DNA of 64,000 nt, from positions 120,342,001 to 120,406,000 of the forward strand of contig JBITNC010000001.1 of assembly GCA_050084985.1 (NCBI GenBank), written 5' to 3'. The position numbers were made by a program, and so were the translations under genes. The notes beneath the pieces are model-generated. The model was given only the letters and a program-made list of their open reading frames with translations. It had not been told where the DNA came from and made no database searches. This DNA comes from Nageia nagi (lineage: Eukaryota > Pinophyta). Positions 22,841-35,096 of this stretch are shown piece by piece (the first letter of the stretch is position 1; each line of letters begins with the position of its first letter).

Positions 22841-25800
22841 TTGGTGTGAAAGCTCCTCTTCAACTTCTTGTTAAGGCTCCTCTTCAATTTGGAGGTCTTC
22901 TTCCTTCACTTGCATCTTTGTGTGGTAAAAAGATTTGATGGTATGATTTCTCCTTCAATTTTTTTACTTCCTATGGTACTAACATTGTTATTATGATTAT
23001 GTTAGTTTAATCTCTTAAATTTTTTTAAATGTATAATCCAATCTCTTACAAAGACATTTTGCCTTAAATATCATAATATATTTTTGCTTTTTACTAACAA
23101 TTCCTTTATAGTTAGTAATTACATTTTTTTTAATGTATAATCCTTTAAATGTTATGCTCTCTTTTCATAACATGAAGGTATTTTTTTTATTTGCAAAACT
23201 TTTAAAAGGAAGATAACTTTATTTATAAAGTTTTGGACTATATACATAATACTTTGTTTACTTTTTCAAAATTTTATATAAATAGGGGAATCTAAATAAA
23301 AGATTTGGAGCAATATTTACATAATATAAAGTTCCACTTTACTAGCCTTGCTCTCAAATAAATTCAAATGTAGTTTAATTTTGATGGACCTTTTTCCTAT
23401 CACATTTTTTTAGTGCTCATTCAGGGTTTAAACACTATCAAACACCTAAGGCAGGCGATGGAGGAATAGAGGGGTGGGGTTTGGATGGCCAGGAGCTAGT
23501 CAACCTCCCCCTCTCCAAGGCACACTCCATAGATGTAAGATGTGTTCGTATCAATGATAGCATAGTTTTGATCTATGCATAGAGTCTTCAAAACTACCAT
23601 GCCTAGGATGCTTCCAATCATGGCCATGACCCCCTCCCCCCATACAAAGTATTATATCTATTCTTTAAATGATAGATATCAAAGATGTCTTTGTAGCCAA
23701 TGGTTTTGCATTCAAGAGGCAAAGAATCAGTAGAATGGATAGATTGAAGCCATTTAACTATAGTATATTCTATAATATTTCCCTCCATGCTTATGCTACT
23801 ACATTCAAACCCTAATGTTTTTCCTTGTTACACCCAAGGCATACTTTCTATGAGCTTGGAAAGCTCATATAGGGAATCCATGGACACCTTTGCCTAGTGA
23901 ATGACAATTAATTAAATACAACACATCCTTTCTCTCCTCATGTTTGGAGGCCAATGCCAAGCTTTACAAGTTGAAAGTTGCAAGCTTAGGGTCAAAGCAA
24001 TCTGCCATTGCAAAACTATCACCACCCACCTTTTGAGCTACCTTTTTGCTTAGTTCCTTTCCAATGTGCACAAAGCCCATGATCTAAAATGAAAGGACTA
24101 GTCTAACCTAATACAAATTATTTGTAGTGTAACTGAAATAGGAAATAAATGGGCTATTGATGAGCCAAACTCTGCAACCTTTTCCAAACTCTACAATGCA
24201 TGGAAGCTCTACGCTATGCAAACCTTTCTTACTAAGTAGTTTGAGTCAAGGGGGAGCCAACCTTTTTTTTTCTCCAAGTACTTATGACAAACCTCACCTA
24301 TGCTCTTCCTTCATTGCCAAGCCCTCATCCCATGCCATGGCCTCTCCTTTGCACTTCTCATGATCTACTCCACCTACCACCACCTAATTATGACCCTCAC
24401 CCATGTTGACCAATCTCCACTTGCCTTGTAGCCTCTCTTTACCACTCGTGGCTCCTTGATGCCTCCTTGATTGCCTTTTATCCCTCCCATTAATTCATTT
24501 GGTCAAGTTTTTCATGCCTTTTTGCTTTCTTGCATGTTTCATAAAAAAAAACTTGTTAATGTACCTAGAAGTACTAAGTCCTTTAGCAAAACATATACTC
24601 CAAATTTAATGCATATGCACTTGCCCATCATAAGTTGAATTTAATATGTCATCATTACTTGCCTTACTTTTTTAAAAAATGAGGAAATATGTTTACTTAT
24701 TCTTTGTTAAGTAAAAATGGAGAATTTGTTTTTTATGCTTAGGAGTATAATTATTTTTGGTGAAACCTCTAAAGTATGGTAATTTTTTTTTTAGGGAAAA
24801 TGATAATTGTTTAGTGTAAACATTTTGTTTACTAAATTAAAACTAGCAATTTTTAATTACCTAAATATCTTTTGTTGCCTAAAGGGAAGAATGCCATTTT
24901 ATATTAAGCATTTTTTAAGGAATATGAGAAATTGTTAACATGCAATTTGTTTTCTCAAAACTTGTTAAGGTAAACTAGTATGCTATCTTTGAGGATAAAT
25001 ATTTAAGTAAAAAGGGGGGGAACTTGTATAAATTTTCTACTTAAATTTTTATCTAGTTTGCATGGTAATTTTTTACTTTAAAATGCATGCTTATGCTTAG
25101 TAATTTTTTAATTTCAAATGAATAATGCATTTTCTTGTTTAATGCTTTAAATTTAAATTTTTAATGCATGCTTAAAGCTATGTGAATAATGCATTTTTTT
25201 TAAATGCTTAAAGCTTAATTTTTTTAATGCATGCTCAAAGATTTAAATTTTTAAGTTTACGTTTAGAACTTAAAAATTTTAAGTTAAATGCATGCTTAGT
25301 ACATAAGTTAGAATAATGCATGCTTAGTACATAAGTTAGAATAATGCATGCTTAGTACTTAAGTTGGGATAATGTATGTTTATTACTTAAGATGCAATTT
25401 ACTTCCTTATGCAAAAATAGACTTATGCAAATTAAGTAAATAATGCATGATTTATACTTAACCTTTTCAAGTTAAATTAATGCATGCTTCTTGCTTATGC
25501 TTAGTACTTAATTTTTTTAAATTAATGCTTAGAACTTATTTTTTAAGATGCATGAATGCATATTGAGTATTTATCCTTATGCAAAGTATAGAATGGACTT
25601 GTGCAAATTTTGATTTTATGTAAATGATGTCCTTTAAGAGTTAGTAAACAAAATCCATTGGACACTTAGGTTTCAAGTTATGAATGGATGATGTTTTATT
25701 TATGCTCTTTTATTTCATATTTTGTACTTTGATTTATTTGCTTATGTAAACAAAAATACAAACATTGATATGAGCAACCCCCTAAAATGAACACATTCGC

Positions 25801-26370
25801 ACATACATTTCACAACATGACTTATTTGAGGAGCCATGAGATGACAACAGGTAGATTGGAGCCTTTAAGTTCAATGATGTGGTGAAAATTCCATACTTCT
25901 TAATTGCCCCTAAGTCCTCTATTAGTCTAGATTTAACTACAATAGGTGGATAGGTATGTATGTAGTGATAACACATATCTACACATCCATTTAGAGATTA
26001 TCTTAATAACCTAGGAGGAAAACTTGAAACCTAATCAAGTTTAATAATTTGGTCGATCCAATAAATGTCAAAACCTTAAAAAATAGCTAGTACTTCTCTT
26101 TATGAGAGTATATTGCTACCCAAGGGGAACTAGTTAAGGATTGGTAGTACTTGGGCTCCTCTTATGTGGGCATCCAAGTGAAGGCCTAACTTTAGATAAA
26201 AAAAACAAGCCTCAACAATGTCACTCTACATCTATAATTCTTAAGATGAAAAATCAAATCAAGCATATATTTAATGTTAAATGTAACATGTATTATTTAC
26301 TTGATTAAAACTTAACATTTAATGTTGATTATTGAAACCACATGCTTATTATTTTATATTTTTTTAGCAA
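22841..26370 (+). other. Long (3.5-kb) non-coding leader of element B
   Basis: No gag or pol similarity is seen. The stretch 23420-24480 is less AT-rich than its surroundings and holds only chance open frames (e.g. 24157-24363). From 24580 to 25600 the DNA is dominated by 'atgcatgc', 'tgctta' and 'acttaag' themes. A leader this long, with a GC-richer middle, is shared in outline by C and A. Confidence 0.55.
25288..25399 (+). repeat. 28-bp tandem repeat with ATGCATGC core
   Basis: Four units start at 25288, 25316, 25344 and 25372 on the theme 'atgcatgcttagtacataag'. The last unit is diverged (atgtatgtttattac). The core is an 8-bp palindrome that also occurs singly around the array. Confidence 0.85.
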
Positions 26371-27345
26371 ATGGAAGAATCCTTTTTACCCAAACACATT
26401 CTTGTTGGTTCCAACTATGGGATTTGAAAACTTTAGATGAGAGTTGAATTGTAAGAAAGGAAGCTATGGTAAATAGTGAATGAGAACCTTGTACCTCCTA
26501 CATATGAGAAGGAACTAAAGGCTTACAACATAAAGAATGAGTTGGCAACCTCCATGATTTATCATGTAGTTTCAGATGACGTGCTCCTGATGATATCCTC
26601 TTCAAACTCAGTAAAGAAAGCATGGGATAAACTAAAGTAAATCTACCTTGGTTCAAAATTTTTAAGAAGATTTACCATTCTCCAAAAGTTACTTCAATAT
26701 CGTCAAGGGTAAGATGAAAATGTGGCTATCTACTTGAATAAAATCATTAACCTAAGGACCCAACTTGTTGTTTATGGGTTCAATCGGATGAATGATGAGT
26801 TCATGGTCTTCATCATTCTGTAAAACCTCTCTTCAAAGTTTGAAAACTTTGTAATAGTTATAGAAATAAGGCTTGATGATAAAGAAGAAGTCATCTCCCT
26901 TGAGAACCTTTCAAGGCACCTATTGAAGCATTAGGAAACCTTTAATAATAAAGAGTTGATTTCTTCTCCTAAGGATAATAGCATTGCTCTTGAAGCAACC
27001 AAAACTTTTTTCAAGAATAAGTTCAACCATCAAAATAAATCTTACCCTTCTTCCTTCAAAAGGTTTGAAAAAAAAGTTAATGGCTACAACAACAATAGGA
27101 ACAACAAAAATAACAACCACAGTAGTAGAAATAATGGTAATAATAATCAATTTAAGCAAAGAGATGGAAAAGGCAAAGTAAACACTCTTATCCTAAAGAA
27201 AAGTTTAATGGAAATTACAACTATTGTGGCATTCAAGGTCATAAAGAAGTTGACTGTTACAAAAAGAAAAGAAAGCAAAAGTACAAAGGTAATGGAAATG
27301 TAAAGAACTACAAAGGAAACAAAAATACTCATGCTAGTTTTGCTG
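26371..27345 (+). pseudogene. Element B gag (copia type)
   Basis: The start ATG at 26371 opens 'MEESFLPKHILVGSNYG', parallel to C's gag. It continues with 'KKAWDKLK' and 'IYLGSKFLRRFTILQKLLQ', then an Asn/Lys-rich linker (26956-27200) and a zinc knuckle 'YCGIQGHKEVDC' (about 27222-27257). The knuckle lacks the first Cys of C-x2-C-x4-H-x4-C, exactly as in C. Stops include TAG or TAA in place of Gln or Trp. In intact elements gag forms the particle that packages element RNA. Confidence 0.85.
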
Positions 27346-28690
27346 TGACACTCTACTCCATGTCTTGTACTTTTTCATCTGAATGGATTGTTGACTCTAG
27401 TTTCACTAATCACCTATGCTTTGAAAAGGAAAAGTTTAAAAACTTTCATAAGTATAATAAGAATGTGATTGTGATAGGTGATAACTTTTGAAGTCCAAGG
27501 AATTGGGAGTGTGTTGATTCATAGAAAGGTTCTTGAAAATGTTTTCTATATTCCTAAGTTAAAGATGAAACTCCTCTCCATGATCCAAGTTGCTAGAAAA
27601 TGTACTCTTTTGAGTTCAACTCTCAATCTTTGTGCATTAAGAAAGGATGTACCACTTTGGTTAAAGGATCAGTGAAAGATAACCTCTACATTATGGATTA
27701 AGTTCCATCAAAGATGTGTCTTGCTTCTAGTGTGTGTTTTAAAGATAATCTTTAGCACCATAATTTAGGGCACCTTAACTATAAGAGTATTCAAATCATG
27801 AAATATCAAGAACTTATGAAAGGTTTGCCTTCAATTTTTCCATCATTTGGTTTATATGAGAAGTGCATTCTTGGTAAGATGCATAGACAAAAGTTTGAAA
27901 AAGATAAGGTAACAAGAGCATCCCAACTTCTTCAACTTGCATAGTCAAATTTGATGGGTCCATTTTAGATTAAGTTGCTTGGAGGAGCATATTACATCTT
28001 AACCTTTATTGATGAATTTTGTAGGATGAATTTTGGGTATCTACTTAAGCCCAAAGATCAAACTTTTGAGAGTTTTAAGGTTTTTAAGGCCTTTGTTGAA
28101 AATCAGACTAACTTTAAAATTAAGATATTGAGATCAGATAATGGAGGAGAATATAACAACAAAGAGTTCAATGACTATTGTGCTAAGTATGAAATCAAGA
28201 TAAAATTTACAATTCCATACACTCCTTAATAGAATAGTGTTATCAAAAAGAAAAATAGAACAATTATGAAGATGGCTAGATACATGTTGGGTAATCTTCC
28301 TAAGTTCTTATGGGGTGAAGCTATGAGCATTGCTATTTACACCTTGAATAGATGTCCCACAAAAGTTGTTCAAAGTAAAACTCCTTTTGAGGTATGGTTA
28401 GGAAGAAAACCTAACATTTCTCACTTTAGAGTGTTTGGTTGTGAAGCATTCTCCTACATTATTTTTGAAAAAAGGAAGAAGTTGGATAAAAGAGCTAAAA
28501 ATGCATCTTTATGGGTTATGATAGTCAACATAGAGGCTATAGGCTCTTCTCTCCAACCTATAAAGTAGTATTCATTTCAAGGGATGTAAAGTTAAATGAA
28601 CTTCTTAAAGAATATGCTTCTAATAAGGATGTTGATGATCTAGAGGACTCTTCAGTTACTCCTAGCTAGTTGGATATTGATGTAGACAAG
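27346..28690 (+). pseudogene. Element B protease and integrase (copia type)
   Basis: Protease: 'EWIVDSSFTNH' (about 27380) keeps the catalytic Asp, but DSG has become DSS. Pre-integrase: 'LGHLNYKSIQ' and 'YEKCILGK'. Integrase core: 'LTFIDEFCR' (first Asp) and 'RSDNGGEYNNKEFNDYC' (second Asp). The expected QQNGVAERKN region reads P, two stops, then 'NSVIKKKNRT', so two Gln codons became stops and the catalytic Glu is Lys. The C-terminal part (28266-28568) is well preserved ('LWGEAMSIAIYTLNRCPTK', 'FRVFGCEAFSYI'). Non-functional. Confidence 0.9.
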
Positions 28691-28779
28691 TCACCTTAGG
28701 AACAAAATTCTTCAACACAAAGGGTAATAAAGAGCATGACCTTGAACAAATATTTAATTGCAATATTGACAACAACCAT

Positions 28780-30343
28780 GAGCCCTCAACCTTCAAAGAA
28801 ACTTCTAAGCATGAGTGGTGGATGGAAGCCATGAAAGTAGAGTACGAGATTCTTATGAAAAATAAAACATAGGACTTGGTTCTTTATCCCAATGATAATA
28901 ATGTGATTGGCAATAAGTAGCTCTACAAGGTCAAGTTCAATTCAATCAGAGATATTAAAAAATACAAGGTAAAGTTAGTAGCTAAAGGTTTTGCTTAAAA
29001 ATATGATGTGGATTATAAGAAAACCTTTGCTCACATAGCAAATATGCCTACTATGAGAGTTATTCTTGCTCTTTTTATAGCTTAAAGATGGAAAGTTTTT
29101 CAATTTTATGTTAAGAGTGCATTTCTCAATGGTGACTTGGATGTGAAAATATTCATGAATCAACTAGAAGGGTTTGTTATGAAAGGTAAAGAAATCTTTT
29201 GTGTGCAAGCTAAAGAAGTCTCTATATGGACTTAATCAAGCACCTTAAGCCTAGTATAGAAAGATTTTAGGGTACTTTGCAGACATTGAATTCTCCAAGT
29301 ATTTTTTTAACTTTGATCTATATGTGCTCAATCAAAGAAAATATGTGGTCTTGATTCTCCTTTATATGGATGATCTTTTGATTACTAGAAATAATGATGA
29401 AATCATTTAAGAGTGCATATCCAAACTTAAGGTAATATTTAAAATAACTAATCTTGGTCTCTTGCACTACTATATTGGAATGCAAGTGTATCAATACAAG
29501 GATTGTACTTACCTCAGTAAATCTAAGTATATATTATATATCTTGCAAATGTTTGGAATGGAGGAGTGCAGATATGTTGCATTCCCTATCTCTCCTAGAA
29601 TCACTATTTCTCTAAGCTCCAACTCTCAGTTAGCTAATGCTATAGCTTATAGGTAATTAATTGGTAATCTTTTGTATTTAAATATATTTAATTTTGATAT
29701 TACCTTTATAATTAATATAATAGCATGATTCATGCAAAAATCATATATTGAACATCTCAATGCTATTAAGAAAATATTGAGGTATGTTGCAAGGACTAAG
29801 GATCTTGCTCTCAAATATTCCAAGCTGCCCTCATTTGTTCTCTTTGGATTCTTAGATTCTGACTATGTGGGAGATAGAGATAATAGGAATTCAACCTCTA
29901 CATATGTGTTTAGCATTGGTTTAGATGCCATCTCTTATGATTCTAAGAAGCAACCTATTTTTTCTCTTTCCACCATAGAAGTTAAATATCGTGCCATATC
30001 TATTGCAACCTAGGAAGCCATTTGGCTAAGGCATCTTCTGAAAGAAATTGGGTATGAATAAGGTGGATCATATTTGATCTCTTCATGTAATCAATTGGCT
30101 ATTTCTTTAGATAATAATTCAATGTTCTATCAATGAACCAAACATGTGGAAATCCATATTGCCCATTTTATTAGGGAGAAGGTTCTTGATGGCATCATAC
30201 ACCTAGAGTATTGTTCATCCACCTTGAACTCTACTGAGTTGTTCACCAAGCCCTTGTTGAAAGCTTAGTTTTGTAAGCTTAAGGATGCTATTAGGTTGGT
30301 GAAGTTTCCCTCAAGGGGAGTGAAGTTTGAATTCTTATGTTGA
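28780..30343 (+). pseudogene. Element B reverse transcriptase and RNase H (copia type)
   Basis: RT start: 'EWWMEAMKVEYEILMKNKT', then 'YKVKLVAKGFA' and 'VKSAFLNGDLDVKIFMNQ'. A frameshift lies near 29190-29230. The active site reads 'LILLYMDDLLIT' (about 29346-29380), a YVDD variant. Next come 'LGLLHYYIGMQVYQ..DCTYLSKSKYI' (29462-29656) and RNase H 'LKYSKLPSF..FGFLDSDYVGDRDNRNSTSTYVF' (29732-30013) and 'HVEIHIAHFIREKVLDGIIHLEY'. Many stops are TAG or TAA at Trp or Gln positions. The frame ends near 30343. Confidence 0.9.
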
Positions 30344-31136
30344 ATTCATGTTTTTGATGAAAACTTCATCCTTAAGAGGGTTTTATGTTGTATAATATTG
30401 ATTTTATTATACACCTTCATGCTAAGGTCACTCTACATGAGGAGCTTCTTGTATAAATTAACCAAAATTACATTATTTAGATATCCATGTGAGAGGAACT
30501 CTTATGTGTCTTTTGGCACTGTTCAATTATCCATATGTGAGGAACTCATGTGCATATTCTATTTTTTGGTCAATCTAGCACTGTTTAGTTATCCATATGT
30601 GAGAAACTCTTATGTGTCTTTTGGCATTATTTAGTTATCCATATGTGAGGAAATCATATTTACTTTCTCTATTTTGTAATGATAATCAACACATGTTTTA
30701 TATATAATAGGTGATTATGAGTTTTTGGCATTGCATCTTCATGATAACTTATAGTGCACCATTGATCAGTTCATGATGGCATTTGTGTGATTCATCTATC
30801 TTTGTTGATATAAATATGATGCATCTAATTGATCTTGTTATTTGAGCTACTTATGACTTTCAGGTTCCTTTGAGATTGCAAGTTACTTACCTCAGGTATG
30901 CAAGCTCTTAGAGACTCTTTATGACTTCCAATTGGATGAGTACGTCATGTATCTTGAAAATGGTTATGGTTAATGATTGTATTTGGCAAAGTAGTGAGTC
31001 TCAAACTAGGTCTCTTTTACTTTATAAATATGTAAAACATTCTCATCTCTATTGTATCTATTTGGAGGAGAACTCTCTTACTTTCTCTTCTTATTCTCTC
31101 TTACTTGCTCTATCCCAATATTGCATTAAGGGGGGG
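30344..31136 (+). other. 3' UTR of element B with ~50-bp repeats and polypurine tract
   Basis: At 30478-30660 about four copies of 'atccatatgtgaggaactc' are spaced 46-62 bp apart, with the linker 'ttatgtgtcttttggcac'. The frames at 30398-30634 and 30921-31142 are products of these repeats or chance. The later part ('gatgcatctaattgatcttg', near 30820) resembles the UTRs of A and C. AAGGGGGGG (31128-31136) primes plus-strand synthesis. Confidence 0.75.
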
Positions 31137-31638
31137 TGTTGAAATGTATAATGCATTATTGTAAAGGTTGTATTAAATCTTAAATGTAAATTCACTAATA
31201 CTTAATGGTATCATTTGATACGTTAAGTATTTAAGTGAATATGATAATATAACTTATCCTACACTCCATGTCATGAGCATGCCCCTCAGGTTAAAGGATG
31301 TGCATGTCATGCTTTTGTACATTAGATAAAAGGGTGATCCAAAGAGAGATTTTTGCCTATAAATAGAAGGCTCTCTCTTTTTGATTACATAAAAATTATG
31401 GAGTAAATTTATGCTATAGGATAGAAGTGTAGGAGTTTAAATTAGGAGAATTGTAAGAGAGTTGTATTTGTGATTGAAGTAAAGATCTAGTTAGTGGATG
31501 TACTCCTAGTTGGAGGAACCACTTTACATCTTGAGTTACTTTATGAGATTGGTTATTCTTTAGAATAGTGTTTAATGTGTGAGCTTTCATATAATCTTGA
31601 GAATTTAGGATTGTATTTTTTATAGTGCAATTATTTTA
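31137..31638 (+). mobile_element. 3' LTR of element B (502 bp)
   Basis: It has the same length as the 5' LTR. It starts TGTTGAAATG and ends TTATTTTA (TTCCTTCA in the other copy). It contains the 35-nt hairpin (31197-31231) and the GGATGTACTC..GAGGAACCAC block (about 31495-31523). Confidence 0.92.
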
Positions 31639-31643
31639 AGATA

Positions 31644-32640
31644 TACCTTTGAGTTCAATTCAAACTCTTGGAGCTTAAGGAAAGGGTTTGCCACCTTTAT
31701 AAAAGGATTGGTTAAGAATGACCTTTACATGGTTGATCAAGTACCTACTAAGTTGTGCCTTGTTTCAAATATTTTTTCTAAAGGAAACCTTTGGCATGAA
31801 CTTTTAGGCCACCTAAACCACAAGATTATTCAACCCATGAAGGATCGAGATCTTGTGAAAGGATTACCTCCTATTTCACCCTTAATTAGCCTTTGCAAAA
31901 ATTACATCTTAAGGAAGATTAAAAGGAAAAACTTTGATAAAGGTAAGGAAACTAGGACATATCAACCCCTCGAATTGATACACTCATATTTAATGGGTTT
32001 TTTTCAAATTAAGTCTCTTGGAGGAGCATCTTATGTTCTTACTTTTATTGAGGACTTTAGTAGGATGACTTTTGGGTATTTAATAGAGCATAAATATCAA
32101 ACCTTTGATATTTTCAAGGTCTTCATAGCTCTAGTTGAAAATCAAATTAATTTGAAAATCAAGATGTTGAGGTTAGATAATGGAGATGAATACATAAGTA
32201 ATGAGTTCAATGAATTTTGTGCAAAGTATGGGATTAAAAGGTAGTTTACTATCCCTTATACTTCAAAATAAAATGGTATTGTAGATAGGAAGAATAGGAC
32301 CATAATGGACACCTAACTTTTTATATGGTGAAGTTGTAAGCATTGCTATCTACACCTTGAATAGGTATCCCATAAAAGTAGTTGAAGGAAAAAATCCATA
32401 CGAGACATTGATAGTAAAGAAAATTGTTATTTCTCATCTAAGGGGCTTTATATGTGAAGTATTTTCCTTAATAGTTTATAAGAAAAGAAATAAGTTGGAT
32501 AATAAGTTAGAAAAATGTATCTTTGTGGGGTATGAAAGTCAACATAGAGGGTATAGGTTGTACTCTCCTTCAATAAAAGTAATTTTTATTTCAAGAGATG
32601 TTAAATTCAATGAGGTTCTTAATGTCTCTTCTTAAAGTGA
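31644..32640 (+). pseudogene. Element C integrase, continued after the B insertion
   Basis: The frame resumes where 22324 stopped. The long open part 31708-32244 shows pre-integrase 'LWHELLGHLNHKII' and integrase 'LTFIEDFSRMTFGYL' (first Asp position preceded by a Glu substitution), then 'RLDNGDEYISNEFNEFC' (second Asp). Beyond it, 'NGIVDRKNRTIM' has Asp where the catalytic Glu is expected. A deletion and frameshift follow near 32308. The C-terminal part (32357-32635) reads 'KLEKCIFVGYESQHRGYRLYSP'. A TAA replaces Gln before NG. Non-functional. Confidence 0.88.
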
Positions 32641-32769
32641 AGTGTTTGAAGACTCTTTAAAAATTCTTAAGAGGTTATATATCTCTTTAGATAAGTCACT
32701 TCAATGAAAAAATTCTTTAACTTAGAGGATAACTAGAAGCATGACTTTGAATAAGTCTCTCCTTGCTAA

Positions 32770-34335
32770 AATCAACAATCATAATGAGCCTTCAACCTTT
32801 AAGGAGGCATATAAACATGCTTGTTGGATGGATGCTATAATTTGGAATATGAGGCATTTATGAAAAAAAGAACTTGGTACTTAGTTCCAAACTCATCCTA
32901 AAAGAATGTAATTGGGAATAAATGGATTTAGAAGATCAAGTATAATTCAAAAGGTGAAATTGAAAAATATAAAGCAAAGTTAGTGGCTAAGGGTTTCACT
33001 CTAAAGTATGGAGTTGATTATGAAGAAACCTTTACCCAATAGAAAACATGACTATTGTAAGATTAATATTTTCTCTTTTAGTAGCTTAAGGTTCTAAGGT
33101 ACTTCAACTTGATGTAAAGAATGCATTTATCAATGGTGACTTAGATGTTAAAATATTTATGAGTAAGCCAGAAGGTTTTGTTGTACAAGGGAAAGAGTCT
33201 CATGTATGCAAGCTAAAAACATTTTTTATATGGACTTAAGTAAGCACCAAGACAATGGTACATGAATATTTCAAGGTATTTTAAAACTCTTGGATTCTTC
33301 AAATACTACTCAGATTCAAATTTTTATGTGCTCAATAAAGAAAAAACTTGGTATTAATTTTTCTCTTTGTGGATGATCTTTTGATAAAGGAGAATAATAT
33401 AGTGGTCATAAATGAGTACATAACCAAAATTAAGGTACAATATGAGATTATTGATCTTGATATCTTGCACTACTATGTTGCTATACAAGTATATCAATGT
33501 AATGATTGTACCTACCTTAGTCAATCCAAATATGTCTTAGATATTTTACAAAAGTTTGGAATGAAAGAGTGAAAGCTTTTGGTTATTTCCATTTATCTTA
33601 GAATCAAACTTGAAACCATCTCAAACTCTTATTTGGCAAATGCTATAGAGTATAGGTAACTTATTGGTAATCTTCTTTATTAACTATCTCTAGGCCAGAT
33701 ATTGCCTATGCAGTGAATTTGATGGCAAGGTTTATGCATAAGCCTTATGTTGAGAATCTTCATGTTGCTAAGAATATTTTGAGGTATATTACAAGAACAA
33801 AGGATCTTGCCCTCAATTTTACTAAGTTTCATTCTTTTTTTCTCTCAAGGTTATTTGATTTTGACTATGGGGGTGATAGATATGATAGAAAATCCACTTC
33901 TTGTTATGTGTTTAATATTGGATCAGGTGCTATCAATTGATCTTCCAAAAAGTAGCCTATAATCAGTTTATCTACTATGGAAGTTGAATATAGAGTTATG
34001 ACTATTACAACCTAGGAAGTAATTTAGCTTAGGCATATTCTAAAAGAAATTAGGTATAAGTAAGTTGGACCATCCTTGATATATTTAGATAATTAGTCTA
34101 CCATTACTATGGCTAAAAATATTTTATTCCATCAAAGAAAAAAACATATAGAAATTCAAGCTCATTTCATTAGGAATAAAGTTCTGTATGGTACCTTGCA
34201 ACTTCAATATTTTCTATTGAATAAAAACACTATTGCTTTATTCACCAAACCCCTTTCAAACTCATAGTTCTATAAGCTTTAGGGATCTCTTAGGTTGATA
34301 AAGTTGCCCTAAAGGGGGATTGAAGTTTGAATTCT
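32770..34335 (+). pseudogene. Element C reverse transcriptase and RNase H
   Basis: RT traces include 'EIEKYKAKLVAKGFTLKYGVDYEETFT' (about 32950-33035), 'LDVKNAFINGDLDVKIFMSKPEGFV' and the active site 'LFVDDLLI' (about 33360-33380, from YVDD). Then follow 'LHYYVAIQVYQCNDCTYLSQSKYVLDILQKFGMKE' in several pieces (33440-33572) and RNase H 'VAKNILRYITRTKDLALNF' with 'DRYDRKSTSCYVF' (33713-33940). Stops and frameshifts are frequent. It is closely related to B's pol but more decayed, as expected for the older element. Confidence 0.88.
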
Positions 34336-35096
34336 TATTAAATTCATTTTTGTGATGAAAATGTTATCCCTATGATGATATTTTGGTTGTATAGTGTTGA
34401 TCTTTTTGTACACTTTTATATTTTAGTTCTCTATGTGTGAGGAACTAGTATGTGCATGTTGGCATTATTTAGTTATCCATATGAGATGAACTTGTATGTA
34501 CACTTCTTGCACTATTTACTTATCCATGTATGAGGAACTATTATGTGCATATTAGCACTATTTAGTTATCCATGTATGAGGAATTAGTATGTGCATGATT
34601 GGATGTATATCCTTTTTTTATAATGATTATTAACACATGTGATTCTTATATAGTAGGTGACTATGAGTTTGCTTGGCATATTTGTAATGACTTAAGTTCA
34701 CCATTTGATTAATTTATGGATGACATTATTTGATTCATTTTATGTTGATATGAATGTATGATGCATCTAACTAATCTTGTGTATGAGTTGCTTGTAGCTT
34801 ACAAGTTTCTTCTTGAGATTGTAGGTTACTTACTTAGAGTATGAAAGCTCATGGAGGTTTATCTTGTCAACTTCTTGTTGAAGACTACTTCTAATACATT
34901 AAAATCATTTATGTTTGATCATTATTATATTATAAACCATTTATTAAAATATTTTAGTTGAACCTTATCTAAGATCTTTTACTTTTCAAAGATGTAAATT
35001 TTTTATCTCTAATTGTATCTATTCTAGAGGCAAACTCTCTTATTATCTCTCTCTATATGTATTCTCTAATATCTACCTAATATTGCATTAAGAGGG
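34336..35096 (+). other. 3' UTR of element C with tandem repeats and purine tract
   Basis: At about 34430-34600, copies of 'agttatccatgtatgaggaac' recur every ~45-50 bp, homologous to the array in B's UTR. The block near 34760-34870 ('gatgcatctaactaatcttg', 'gattgtaggttacttac') is shared with A and B. AAGAGGGA (35090-35097) precedes the LTR. Confidence 0.75.

Larger units (their letters stand above)
22325..31638 (+). mobile_element. Element B: full-length copia LTR element nested in C
   Basis: The 502-bp LTRs lie at 22325-22826 and 31137-31638. The primer site is TGGTATCAAAGC (22829-22840) and the purine tract AAGGGGGGG (31128-31136). Flanks are GGATA (22320-22324) and AGATA (31639-31643), one transition apart. 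The order is leader, gag, protease, integrase, reverse transcriptase, RNase H, which is copia order. By eye the LTRs differ at about 40 of 502 positions with no indels, so the insertion is old. It is the youngest of the D/C/B nest. Confidence 0.92.
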
